Part shown: positions 27,819-36,458 of the stretch, one piece after another
Layout of the letters: each line of letters begins with the position of its first letter
Position numbering within the stretch: the stretch's first letter is position 1
Source: Bacteroidales bacterium
Lineage (GTDB): Bacteria > Bacteroidota > Bacteroidia > Bacteroidales > JAQXIO01
NCBI GenBank assembly: GCA_029007825.1
Contig: JAQXIO010000063.1
Coordinates: 27,774-91,773, forward strand
Length of the DNA stretch: 64,000 nucleotides
Direction of reading: 5' to 3'
Position numbers and translations under genes: made by a program
Notes under the pieces: model-generated
Told to the model about the DNA's origin: nothing
The model's database searches: none
Seen by the model: the letters and a program-made list of their open reading frames with translations, nothing else

Positions 27819-28856
27819 ATGAAAAAAGACCGCGACCTATTCCGGTGGATTTATCCCTTGCTGCTCGGTATCGTGCTGTTCAACACTCTGCGGGCAATCA
27901 CCGACTTCAACAGAAACGGTACGTTCTGGACAGGGTCGCTGCAGGAACATATAACGGCGCAGGCGGTAACGATCGCCATTGCGTACGCTTTCGACTGCTT
28001 CTGCCGCCGGAAGCTGAAGAAAGAGATTACCGGCACAGGAAAAGAAAAAAGTGCTGCCGCCGATTATCTGACCGTTGCATGCCTGACTACCCTTTCCTTA
28101 AACGCCCTGTTATTTGCCGGTACGAGCATAGGGCTTCTGGAACTCAACAACGGATGGATCGACTACATGCTGATCGATATCGTGTACATTCCGTTGTTGC
28201 TGATCTATTACGCAACCATCCGCACAACCCGTATGAACCGGGAATATGAGGAACAGCGGCTTATGGTGGAAACGATCCGCAGCGAACAGTTACGGACAGA
28301 GTTGAATTACCTCAGGGCCCAATACCATCCGCACTTTCTTTTCAACGCACTGAACACGATCTATTTCCAGATAGACGAGAGCAACGGCGAGGCCAGAAAG
28401 GGTGTAGAGCTTTTGTCGGAACTGCTCCGTTACCAGATCTACAGCGCAGACCAGAAAGTAACGGTAGAGCAGGAGGTTGCTTTTATGAAAGCGTATATCG
28501 ATTTCCAGAAGCTCAGAATGCCGGAGAGGCTGCAGGTAGAAACCCGTTTCGACCGTCCCCTGCCGGAGCAAACGATGTACTCCCTGCTTTTTCAGCCGCT
28601 GCTCGAGAATGCCTTCAAATACGTCGACGGCGCATACCGGATCGCGGTCGAGCTGACTTTTTCGGAAGAGAGCGTCGTTTTACGCATAGAGAACAGCGTT
28701 TCGCCGGAGGGCGGGAAAGTAAAAAGAACGGGAAACGGCGTCGGGATAAAAAATCTCCGGCGGCGCCTCGAACTGCTTTATCCGCAACGCCACGCGTTAC
28801 ATCTGGAACGCAACGGCGACCGCTTTACGGCGGAACTTAAAATCGAATTGCAATGA
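27819..28856 (+). CDS. LytS/YehU-type sensor histidine kinase
   Basis: 345 residues. Four membrane segments occupy roughly residues 10-30, 45-62, 82-105 and 115-135, followed by a coiled linker. The His_kinase domain has the motif HPHFLFNAL with His172 as phospho-acceptor. A HATPase_c domain closes the protein (LLENAFKY, GNGVGIKN). It starts 1 bp after the barrel gene and overlaps the regulator by 4 bp (ATGA), so the three are one operon. It phosphorylates the LytTR regulator in response to an unknown cue, plausibly from the envelope. Confidence 0.93.
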   Translation: MKKDRDLFRWIYPLLLGIVLFNTLRAITDFNRNGTFWTGSLQEHITAQAVTIAIAYAFDCFCRRKLKKEITGTGKEKSAAADYLTVACLTTLSLNALLFAGTSIGLLELNNGWIDYMLIDIVYIPLLLIYYATIRTTRMNREYEEQRLMVETIRSEQLRTELNYLRAQYHPHFLFNALNTIYFQIDESNGEARKGVELLSELLRYQIYSADQKVTVEQEVAFMKAYIDFQKLRMPERLQVETRFDRPLPEQTMYSLLFQPLLENAFKYVDGAYRIAVELTFSEESVVLRIENSVSPEGGKVKRTGNGVGIKNLRRRLELLYPQRHALHLERNGDRFTAELKIELQ

Positions 28857-29554
28857 GACAGATCAGTTGTATCATTACCGACGACGAACCGATTGCACGC
28901 AAGGGACTGCGCAAATACGTAGAGAAAGTGGCGTTTCTAAAGCTGGCGGGCGAATGCGAAGATGCGCTCCAACTGAGCGCAATGCTCAAATCGGAAAAGC
29001 CGGAGCTTTTGTTTCTCGATATTGAAATGCCCTATATCTCCGGCATCGATTTCCTTGCCGGCATCGCGCAACCACCTCAAGTTATCCTTACCACGGCTTA
29101 TGAACAATACGCTGTAAAGGGCTACGAACTGGATGTGGCGGATTACCTGCTCAAACCGGTATCTTTCGAACGTTTCCTGCAGGCTGTAAACAAAGTTTAC
29201 GACCGTATCGAAAGGGAGCGGAAGCCGGACGGGGAACGGTATATCTTCATAAAGAGCAACGGCATCCTGAAAAAAGTGTTTTTCGACGATATCCTTTTCG
29301 CCGAAGGGATGGAGAATTATGTGCTGATCCACACCCGCGATTCGAAAGAGGTGGTACACACCACATTAAAAAACCTGGCGGACTCTTTACCCGAAGATAC
29401 CTTTTTGCAGGTGCATCGCTCCTATATAGTGAACCGGACAAAGGTCGAAGCGATCGAGGGCAATACGATAAATATCGGGAAAACCCGCATTCCCGTATCC
29501 AGAAATTATCGCGAAAGCGTCTTCGCCGCGCTGTTAGGCAACCGTTTGCTCTGA
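28853..29554 (+). CDS. LytTR-family response regulator
   Basis: 233 residues. The receiver domain (about 5-115) has phospho-Asp56 (LFLDIEMP), acidic residues at 10-12 and Lys107-type KP near 100. A LytTR DNA-binding domain fills about 135-230, with VHTTLKNLADSLPEDTFLQV and HRSYIVNRTKVEAI. It is translationally coupled to the kinase gene. It likely regulates the barrel operon and other genes; a direct-repeat binding site was not identified. Confidence 0.94.
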   Translation: MRQISCIITDDEPIARKGLRKYVEKVAFLKLAGECEDALQLSAMLKSEKPELLFLDIEMPYISGIDFLAGIAQPPQVILTTAYEQYAVKGYELDVADYLLKPVSFERFLQAVNKVYDRIERERKPDGERYIFIKSNGILKKVFFDDILFAEGMENYVLIHTRDSKEVVHTTLKNLADSLPEDTFLQVHRSYIVNRTKVEAIEGNTINIGKTRIPVSRNYRESVFAALLGNRLL

Positions 29555-29923
29555 TCGCACGACAGCTTTATGACAGTCTTTTCGATGCGCTGTGCGAAAG
29601 AGGACGCGAAGCGCACCCGAAAGCCGCGGCAAAACCGTATGCCGGCCTGCCGCAATACGATACAGGGCACCTGCGGATTGACGGCTTTCCGTTTCCATAA
29701 CCGGAGCGTGTTATTTCATTTAAACCCGGACAGGCCGTTATCCTTTCCGGAATAACGGAATTTTCCCGATCTTACGACACAGGAAAGAAACGCATCTGCT
29801 AATTAATACAATTTAACCATATAAGCCTATATAAAATATAATTATTCTATATATTTACATAATTAATATGGGATATGCCCCAGAGTGAATACGAAGAGAG
29901 CTTTGATTTTGCTTTCCGGCTCT
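29555..29923. other. Gene-free region downstream of the LytTR gene
   Basis: Short frames here have no coding character. The part after 29800 is AT-rich. No terminator hairpin was recognised. Confidence 0.4.
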
Positions 29924-30082
29924 TTTTATATTTACAGAATACAGGAGGCGCCTCGGCAATCTTCGGGAACAGGTTCTCACGATGACGCCCGGCTTTCACC
30001 ATATTTTATTTATAGAATATGGGAGGCGTCCCGGCAATCTTTGAGAACAAGTTCTCACGATTGCTCTCGGCTTTCACCATAT
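29924..30082 (+). repeat. Tandem repeat, two ~78-bp units (26-27 codons each)
   Basis: Unit 1 (29924-30004) and unit 2 (30005-30082) read in frame as FYIYRIQEAPRQSSGTGSHD... and FIYRIWEASRQSLRTSSHD..., each ending RLSPY. Each unit contains a small hairpin (GAACAGGTTC, GAACAAGTTC). A 66-residue frame from 29885 to 30085 spans both units. Whether it is translated is unclear; the repeat could also be a structured non-coding element. The unit differences are consistent with an old duplication. Confidence 0.6.
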
Positions 30083-30230
30083 TAAAAAGATAAAACAGAG
30101 GCAACACCCCTGCTCCGCCCATACAAAAAGCCCCGGGCAATACGTCCGGAAGCAAATGACTAAAACACACTGACCCAATAAATAACGACGGAGCACCGGG
30201 GAGTTGTCACTGGCAGAAAAAACCGAAAAC

Positions 30231-30240
30231 AATACGACCG
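30231..30240 (+). repeat. Short inverted repeat at the left TRD junction (copy on + strand)
   Basis: AATACGACCG occurs here on the plus strand and at 32920-32929 on the minus strand. On the minus strand it joins TRD fragment C to the GLUG gene. Here it lies at the point where recognisable type IIG sequence begins (IRPILRGRD), so it marks a recombination junction. Confidence 0.6.
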
Positions 30241-30484
30241 ATTTTAAGGGGACGTGATATTAAACGCTATGGTTATAATTGGGCTGGTTTATATCTTATT
30301 GCGACTTTTCCTTCCCGTCACTATGACATAGAAGTGTATCCAGCGGTTAAACAGTATCTTTTAACATTTGGCATTGAAAGGCTTGAACAGACAGGAAAGA
30401 CGTATATCGTTAATGGTGAAAAAATTAAAGCTCGCAAAAAGACTAATAACAAGTGGTTTGAAATCCAAGATAGTATCAGCTATT

Positions 30485-30518
30485 GGGAGGATTTTTCTAA
30501 GCCAAAAATCGTATGGGG
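30485..30518 (+). repeat. 34-bp inverted repeat within the TRD locus (left copy)
   Basis: The 34 bp here, starting GGGAGGATTTTTCTAAGCC and encoding EDFSKPKIVWG, are identical to the reverse complement of 31221-31254. The two copies flank the two alternative TRD C-termini, so inversion between them would exchange those ends. Conserved coding sequence of related TRDs could also explain the identity. Confidence 0.8.
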
Positions 30519-30874
30519 TGAAATCTCTGATAAATCAAAATTTGCTTTTGATTTTTTAGGTGAATATATACCAGAAGCCACTACATTTTATCTTAATGGA
30601 GAATATATAGAATATTTATTAACAGCTTTAAACTCATCTGTTTCAGAATGGTTGTTCTCTAAAACAGGAACAACTACAGGTGTTGGCACTATTAGATGGA
30701 AAAAATACACAATAGAACAATTAATCGTAGCAAAGCCCAATTATGAACAACAGAAAGAACTCCTTGCGGCCTTTGAGAAGTTAAAGGTTGGCAAGATGTC
30801 AATTTCTGATTTTAAAGATTTTAGTAATAAATTGATGTACAAGATGTATGAATTAACCAAAGAAGAAATACATG

Positions 30875-31254
30875 CTATAGAGAATTTATATAATTAATTT
30901 CGTCTTGTGTTAAACCATATAAATTATATACGATATATTCAATTTCCATATAATTATTATTATCGATTGACCTTTTGATTTGAGTCAGCTCCTTATTCTC
31001 GATTTTTAATTGCGGAATAGGAAGCTGCTCAACAAACATTGGTTTATATTCAAAATATCCTCCATTACGAGTGACTCCAAGTAGCCTAATATAAAAATCT
31101 GCTAATTTGGAATTAAGAATAGCTAATAAATACTTACTCGCTGGAACAATCATAGAAGATGGTGCATTAATAAAACTATTATTTTCTACTAAAGCATAAT
31201 TGGGAGTCAAGTTCAGATTTCCCCATACGATTTTTGGCTTAGAAAAATCCTCCC
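30875..31254 (-). pseudogene. Type IIG restriction-methylase, alternative C-terminal fragment (B)
   Basis: Read from 31254 in the TRD frame it gives EDFSKPKIVWGNLNLTPNYA and continues to VEQLPIPQLKIENKELTQI, ending at the stop at 30875. The region after the shared motif is typical of type IIG specificity tails (KYLLAILNSKLADFYIR, then GYFEYKPMFVEQLPIPQL). No start codon or N-terminus precedes it on its strand; the sequence upstream is the GLUG gene in another frame. It is an alternative end to the Y-A2 fragment and is likely silent in this arrangement. Confidence 0.8.
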
Positions 31255-32868
31255 TTTTGTGCCGATGGAGCCGAACAGCCCCTGGTAACTGCGTGCGCTT
31301 ACCGGTATGGTGCTTTCGCTTTTTTCCGTAAGTCCGGTTGTCCGGGCTGCGCTGTGAAGTTCGTAGTTGCTGTCGGGATCGATGTAGATATATTTGATCG
31401 AATGGCCGTTTCCGTCGAAAGTGCCGTTAAAGCAGGAGTCCTCGTGCGCATTCCCTATTGGCTTCCATTTTTTGCTTGACCCGAGGAGGAGGTTAGGGGA
31501 GAATTCTTCGCTGAGATCGATGTCGGCATTCAGCGCGATACTCTTACCTTCGAACGTATCGTGCAACCCATGGAACGTTCCGTTTACGATAGCGGCAAGG
31601 GTTCTCAGTTCGGCCGACGAAGTTATCGTAAACCGCTCTGCCGACGGGTTCGCGGTGTACCAGGCATATTCCGGAATAATCGTCAGACCGAAATTTTTTC
31701 CCGTTACCGGGCTATCCGTCACGTTGAAAGACTTAAGCCGCATATCTCTATATCCTCCCTTGTCTGCCGTCAGGACATAGTTTTCTTCCGGAATCACCTG
31801 CAAAGTGTAATTTCCCTCTTTATCGGTTACGGTCGTGGCGATCGTATTGCCCGACAGTTTGAGCGTTATGCGGGCATTCTCTATCGGATAGCCGTCCGGC
31901 TCTGCCGTGGCTTTGCCGCTTACCGGTTGCGTAGCCGGTTTTTCCGTGGTGAAAGCCGGCGGATTTTTGTATGCAGAGTCTCCCGTTTTGTAATGCACGC
32001 GGTTATCGAGCCCGATAATCGTATTCAGCGTGGCAAGTATTTTAGAAGAGTTCAGTTCCGGAATATCATCGACGCGGAACCCCTGTTCTGAGCCGCCCGC
32101 CGGAATGGTACCATTGGCTTTGTAGTAACATCCGTCGGGGCTTTCGCCGAAGGTGATACCCGCCACGCGGTCGGCGCCTCGTCCCGTTACGATGGTGCCG
32201 GTGCTGTAACAGCCCGCAACCGTGCCGTAGTTAAAGCCCGTAATACCGGCCAGTCCGCGTATATCGGTGCTGTCGCCGTCGATACGCATCCCCTCGTTCA
32301 CGCAGGCAATAATCTTCCCCCGGTTATAGCCGGCAATGGCGCCGGTGTATTCGTGCCCTTCGATATAGCCCGAGACGATCCGCAGGTTTTTTACCGTTCC
32401 TTCCGGGCCGATACCTCCGAACAACCCCTGGTTGATGTGGTAGGGAACGGCTTCGTAATAACCGGCAAACCGCACATACAGGTTGCTGATGGAGTGTCCC
32501 CCGCCGTCGAAAGTCCCGTTGAATTTACCCTCCATATGGGTTTCATAATAGCCGATCGGTTTCCACCGTTTTCCGCCCCATTTTTTCGTAGAGTTGTCAT
32601 ACACGCCGCCCATATCGAGGTCGGTCGTCAGCAGGAAATATTTTCCCGTGACCGCTTCCCTTGCCATTCTTACGTTGGCTGAAAACTGGGCGAAGTCGGC
32701 TGCCGAGCCGATCAGGTAGGGATCGTCTTCCGTACCGCTTCCGCCGCTGTACCGTGCCGAAGCGTCGTACATAGGCATTTCGCCGTTCCATTGCGATTGC
32801 GCATGCAAACTGCCTGCAATTGCCGTAAACAGCAGCGCCGTAAAAAATAATTTCAGAATCCGTTTCAT
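31213..32868 (-). pseudogene. GLUG-repeat secreted surface protein, 3'-truncated at the TRD junction
   Basis: The native part runs from 32868 to 31255; the frame then enters the 34-bp repeat and stops at 31213. From ATG 32868 there is a signal peptide (MKRILKLFFTALLFTAIAG, cleavage near LHAQ). Two GLUG-type blocks are visible: KFNGTFDGGGHSISNLY with GLFGGIG, and CFNGTFDGNGHSIKYIY with GLFGSIGTKG. A CarboxypepD_reg-like domain lies between them. Such proteins are usually long, surface-exposed adhesins. The last ~13 residues before the stop are out-of-frame TRD sequence. GC content is clearly higher than in the TRD fragments on both sides. Confidence 0.8.
31221..31254 (-). repeat. 34-bp inverted repeat within the TRD locus (right copy)
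   Basis: Exact inverted copy of 30485-30518. It is the boundary where the GLUG gene is cut off and TRD fragment B begins. Confidence 0.8.
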
Positions 32869-33186
32869 AGCTGTTTTAGATTTTGGTGTCGTATAAGGTT
32901 TTGTAGTAGTTCGGATAACCGGTCGTATTAATTCAGCCGTTCTGGCACGTTCATCTTCCGTTTGACAATTTGCTAATATTTCATTACGCTTTTCGGTAGA
33001 TATGATGAAAGCGTCATTATATCCAGTAAGTACTCCACGATAAATGTTAATGTTCCAGTCTTTGAGCGGAGTACCTACAACTTCTATTTTTCGTTTGATA
33101 CTCTGCTCGATAGGTGAAAGTATCACCCAAGAATCAGAAGAAGCAAAATCACACTCTACAGCCTGTTGCTGCACAAAAACGCTCAT
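32869..33186 (-). pseudogene. Type IIG restriction-methylase, upstream TRD fragment (C), fused in frame to the GLUG gene
   Basis: ATG 33186 reads VQQQAVECDFASSDSWVILS, then VVGTPLKDWNINIYRGVLTG, YNDAFIISTEKRNEIL and AELIRPVI, a typical middle portion of type IIG target-recognition regions. Similarity stops at IRPVI, encoded across the AATACGACCG repeat at 32920-32929, and the frame runs on into the GLUG gene and its signal peptide. In an intact enzyme IRPVI would continue to LRGRDIKRYGY, found on the opposite strand at 30231. The ATG overlaps the recombinase stop (ATGA), so it may be translated from the recombinase transcript. Confidence 0.75.
32920..32929 (-). repeat. Short inverted repeat at the left TRD junction (copy on - strand)
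   Basis: AATACGACCG on the minus strand, identical to 30231-30240 on the plus strand. Inversion between the two would join fragment C to fragment Y-A2 in frame. Confidence 0.6.
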
Positions 33187-33794
33187 AAACTTACAGCTAA
33201 AATATTTTTCATAAACCGTGCAAGCGTATTTCTATCCACTCTGCATATTTTAGCTATTTTTCTTTGCGAAACACTTGCATTGAGCAACTCCTTTATCAAT
33301 GTTTCTTTTCCCGATAATTTATATTTCTCGGGAGCGCTCTTTCTACCTTTCGGCCGGCCGAGAATAATACCTTCGGCCTTCTTTCTTGCCAAAGCTTCTT
33401 TGGTTCGTTGACTGATTAAATTTCGTTCGATCTCTGCCGATAAACCGAAAGCAAAAGCCAAAACTTTACTTTGAATATCCTCTCCTAAACGATAATTATC
33501 TTTTATAGTCCACACCCGACACTCTTTCGTCATACAAATATTCAGTATCTCCATGATCATAAACAGATTACGTCCTAAACGGGAAAGTTCGGCACATATA
33601 ATCAAATCATCCTTTTCAACCTTTTTCAGTAAACGTCCCAACTCTCGTTTATTATAAGATTTTGTACCACTAATAGTCTCTTCTATCCAACCATCGATAG
33701 ACAAATGCTCTCTCTCGCAAAAATTACTGATTTCAAATCGTTGGTTCTCAACAGTCTGCTTATCACTACTAACCCGAATATATCCGTAAATCAT
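33183..33794 (-). CDS. Serine recombinase, Mpi/DNA-invertase-like
   Basis: 203 residues from ATG 33794. An in-frame ATG at 33971 would add an unconserved 59-residue leader. The resolvase domain has the catalytic Ser in YIRVSSDKQT (about residue 9), then ELSRLGRNLFM, and a C-terminal helix-turn-helix with SQRKIAKICRVDRNTLARF. This small-invertase architecture is like Bacteroides Mpi, which inverts promoters of surface loci. It stops at the ATGA that begins TRD fragment C. The position strongly suggests it rearranges the adjacent TRD pieces, but its site preference is not proven. Confidence 0.9.
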   Translation of the reverse strand: MIYGYIRVSSDKQTVENQRFEISNFCEREHLSIDGWIEETISGTKSYNKRELGRLLKKVEKDDLIICAELSRLGRNLFMIMEILNICMTKECRVWTIKDNYRLGEDIQSKVLAFAFGLSAEIERNLISQRTKEALARKKAEGIILGRPKGRKSAPEKYKLSGKETLIKELLNASVSQRKIAKICRVDRNTLARFMKNILAVSL

Positions 33795-34154
33795 TTTTGA
33801 GTTTAACATAAGAAGAAAAAACGACTTAACAATACTTTTTAATATTAAACTCATCCGGACCCGAGAATACAATATCTCCGATAAAGCAAAAGGAGTCAAA
33901 TACATCGAATACACTTTTTCGCGTTCAGATAAAAACAAATCGAAAAGCATAACTCTGACAACCTTAATCATCTAAAAAAACAAAATACTACTATTTTCAT
34001 ATGCAAACAAGACTTCTATTTTTAACGCATCTTTATCTCCTTCAATCCATGGAAACAGACAGAACAATTGAAAATATGTAGCCTATATACGAAAACCGAT
34101 ATTCCCGTAAAGCCCTTAAGTGGACACATACCGTCCGCAAACGGTTCAAATCCA
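33795..34154. other. Upstream region of the recombinase
   Basis: The frame upstream of 33794 is open to 33971 without coding signs. From about 33960 the region is AT-rich and has no gene. A T-arm-like word near 34144 is not part of a tRNA. Confidence 0.4.
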
Positions 34155-34404
34155 CTGACAAACAACCAATACAATAAAAATATGTTAATTAACTTAATTT
34201 TGCCAATTAAAGTGTTCATTTTACAAGAATAAACACTATATTTGTAGTGTGTTTTTCATGGTATTAGATTTAAGGTTAGCAATGAGGATTGGCTGTCGGG
34301 ACGACAGTCATTTCTTTTTTATACGGACGCTCTCCCTTTAATGCAACTTCTTTTTTATTCCTCTGCTGAAATCCCAAAACAAACATTTTCTCTCCTGCAT
34401 CACC
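34155..34404 (+). repeat. ~250-bp dispersed repeat, copy A
   Basis: Shares near-identical sequence with 39757-40006, from CTGACAAA through the promoter and sRNA and on past the terminator (TTTATTCCTCTGCTGAAA). A third, shorter copy is at 46430-46571. The region beyond the terminator is conserved only between A and B. Confidence 0.8.
34249..34320 (+). ncRNA. Probable small RNA, copy A
   Basis: A perfect -7 box TATATTTG lies at 34237-34244. A conserved body follows (TTTTTCATGGTATTAGATTT and GGTTAGCAATGAGGATT), then an 8-bp stem GGCTGTCG/CGACAGTC (34291-34309) and a T-rich tail to 34320. This is a promoter plus intrinsic terminator with no reading frame, about 72 nt. Compared with copy C, stem positions 3 and 6 change as pairs (C-G to T-A and T-A to C-G), which supports RNA function. 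Confidence 0.75.
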
Positions 34405-34925
34405 AACCATCCTGTTCCCCGCACGGAAAACCGGATACCGGTATCTAATCCGGGCAATCTTCCCGTAACACCATAAACCCGACCTCTGTAAAAAAGAAAA
34501 ATAAAAAGATTTCCCTGCCGGATTAAAAACAAACATTCTTCCGTACAGCCCATACGGCAACCCTCCGGACTGCAGTTTCTCTCCGTTCCATATAACCTCC
34601 GGAGCGGACAACGATGCCGGAAACAAAGCCCCGGATAACCCGAACCGGTTTCTAACCGCTACTTACGGAAAAGAGAAGAAAAAATCCGGACACCCCGTAT
34701 TATTTCCGGCAAAATACCTACCTTTACATAAACCAATTCAATCGATCTCCCATTTATGAAATGGCAACTCTGCATATAGCTGTCCCGCTCCGGGCGTGAC
34801 GGGGAAACTCTCTCCGGCACTGAACAGACACGCCCCTACCCTACGCAGAGTTTATCCGATAAAATTACCAACTTACGTCCGCAACACACTTAAAGTGCTG
34901 TACGGACACGTCATTTCATAAAAAA
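34405..34925. other. Gene-free region before the MATE gene
   Basis: Contains short frames with no coding character, partly reading the reverse of the repeat. AT-rich sequence just before 34926 probably holds the MATE promoter, but no clear TAnnTTTG box was found. Confidence 0.4.
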
Positions 34926-36245
34926 ATGCACTATACATATAAGCAAATCTGGCTCATCAACCTACCCGTCATGATGAGCCTGCTCATGGAGCAACTGATC
35001 AATCTCACCGATTCCGTTTTTCTCGGACACGTCGGCCCCATCGAGCTGGGCGCATCGGCGCTGGCCGCCATGTATTACACCGCCGTCTATATGCTCGGCT
35101 TCGGCTTCAGCCTCGGCACACAGGTCGTCATTGCAAGGCGCAACGGCGAAAAACACTATACCGGCGCCGGAAAAGTATTTTATCAGGGGCTCCTTTTCCT
35201 CTCCGCCTTTGCCGTCGCCGTCTTTATCCTCTCCAAACTTTTTTCACCCACACTGCTGCGCATGCTGATTTCATCCGACAACATTTACCATGCCGTTATG
35301 CAATACATCCGGTGGCGCGATTACAGCTACCTCTCCGCCTTTCCCCTGCTCGCCATCCGCGCCTTCTTCATCGGCACCACCCGCACGAAAATCCTTACGG
35401 CCAACGCTCTCGTCATGGTCGTGTGCAACATCCTGTTCAACTACCTGCTCATCTTCGGGAAAGCGAGCTTCCCCGCGCTGGGAATCGGCGGCGCTGCCAT
35501 CGGCTCGTCGCTCGCAGAGCTTGCCGGACTGCTGTTTATGGTTCTGTATATGCGGAAACATACGGACAAAGAACGCTACGGGCTGCCCGCCCGTTTCGAC
35601 CCGAAGCTCTCGCTCCGTCTCCTGAGCCTCTCCGTCTGGACAATGGTACGCTCTTTCTTCTGCATTGCCCCCTGGTTTCTCTTCTTCGTCGCCATCGAAC
35701 ATCTGGGCGAGTGCGAACTGGCAGCCGCAAACATAGTGCGGTCGCTCTCGATGCTCTTTTTCGTCATCGTCAACTCGTTCGCCACCACCGCCGTTTCACT
35801 CACCGGCAACCTGATCGGAGCAAAGCAAACGGAAAAGGTGATGTCCGCCTGTCGCCGCGTCATCGTCCTGAGCTATGCGGCAGGCCTCCCGCTCCTGCTG
35901 CTCTCCTTCCTCTTTTCCGGTACTCTTTTGCAGCTGTTCACCGACGATGCGGCAGTAATCCGCACCGCCTTTCATCCCTTCTGCGTCATGCTCTCCACCT
36001 ACCCCATCTCCGTACCCGCCTACACCTATTGCAACACCGTAATCGGCACCGGCAATACAAAAGCCGCTTTCCTGTTCCAGATGATAAACATAACCGTTTA
36101 TCTGCTCTACCTGTTCCTACTCTCCCGCACACCCGGCATACCCCTGGCGCTCTACTGGACGGCCGAGCAGCTTTACGTCGCCGTATTACTTACCCTTTCC
36201 TTATCCTACCTGAAAAAAAGCAAGTGGCAGGATAAACGGTTATAG
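34926..36245 (+). CDS. MATE-family multidrug/cation efflux pump
   Basis: 439 residues with about 12 membrane segments in two six-helix halves. The start (YKQIWLINLPVMMSLLMEQL then NLTDSVFLGHVG) and the AGLLFMVLYMRKH region are typical of the Bacteroidetes MATE branch. MATE pumps expel cationic drugs or metabolites using a Na+ or H+ gradient in the inner membrane. The substrate is not inferable. It is monocistronic, transcribed away from the repeat at 34155, and 213 bp separate it from ric. Confidence 0.93.
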   Translation: MHYTYKQIWLINLPVMMSLLMEQLINLTDSVFLGHVGPIELGASALAAMYYTAVYMLGFGFSLGTQVVIARRNGEKHYTGAGKVFYQGLLFLSAFAVAVFILSKLFSPTLLRMLISSDNIYHAVMQYIRWRDYSYLSAFPLLAIRAFFIGTTRTKILTANALVMVVCNILFNYLLIFGKASFPALGIGGAAIGSSLAELAGLLFMVLYMRKHTDKERYGLPARFDPKLSLRLLSLSVWTMVRSFFCIAPWFLFFVAIEHLGECELAAANIVRSLSMLFFVIVNSFATTAVSLTGNLIGAKQTEKVMSACRRVIVLSYAAGLPLLLLSFLFSGTLLQLFTDDAAVIRTAFHPFCVMLSTYPISVPAYTYCNTVIGTGNTKAAFLFQMINITVYLLYLFLLSRTPGIPLALYWTAEQLYVAVLLTLSLSYLKKSKWQDKRL

Positions 36246-36458
36246 CCCCGGCAAACAACGGTCGGACAGTTCCGGCTCACGCAGAATAAAAAAACAGGCA
36301 AAGTGCAACAAATGTGACAAATTAAACGCCCGGCAATCGTGATATTTGCATGACAGCGTCACGGCAGCCGAGCCGTTTAACGGCCGGGAAAATACCTTGC
36401 CGCAACAAAGAGCCATACATACATGTTTAATTAATAACCCTTTAACCATTCTACCGGT

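Larger units (their letters stand above)
30231..30897 (+). pseudogene. Type IIG restriction-methylase, C-terminal target-recognition fragment (Y-A2)
   Basis: The open frame has no ATG before the similarity begins; a GTG at 30334 gives 187 residues. The translated sequence (IRPILRGRDIKRYGYNWAG, then YLIATFPSRHYDIEVYPAV, then KPKIVWGEISDKSKFAFD) matches the C-terminal specificity region of Eco57I-like type IIG enzymes. It ends with a normal stop at 30897. The nuclease and methylase domains are missing. The fragment is AT-rich. It overlaps by 23 bp, on the opposite strand, a second alternative C-terminus at 30875-31254. It looks like a silent specificity cassette. Confidence 0.8.

Noticed and set aside
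34125..34170. A T-arm-like word (GGTTCAAATCC) upstream of repeat copy A
   Set aside because: Stem bases do not pair and no anticodon arm or acceptor stem is present, so it is not a tRNA.
34022..34219. 65-residue minus-strand frame
   Set aside because: It runs through the repeat and promoter of the sRNA and has no coding features.
34276..34626. 116-residue minus-strand frame
   Set aside because: Part of it reads the reverse of the repeat; the similar piece at 39940-40155 does the same, so the likeness is from repeat DNA, not a protein family.
36250..36458. FNR/HcpR-like site upstream of ric
   Set aside because: Only a half-site TGTGACA is visible, without a palindrome.
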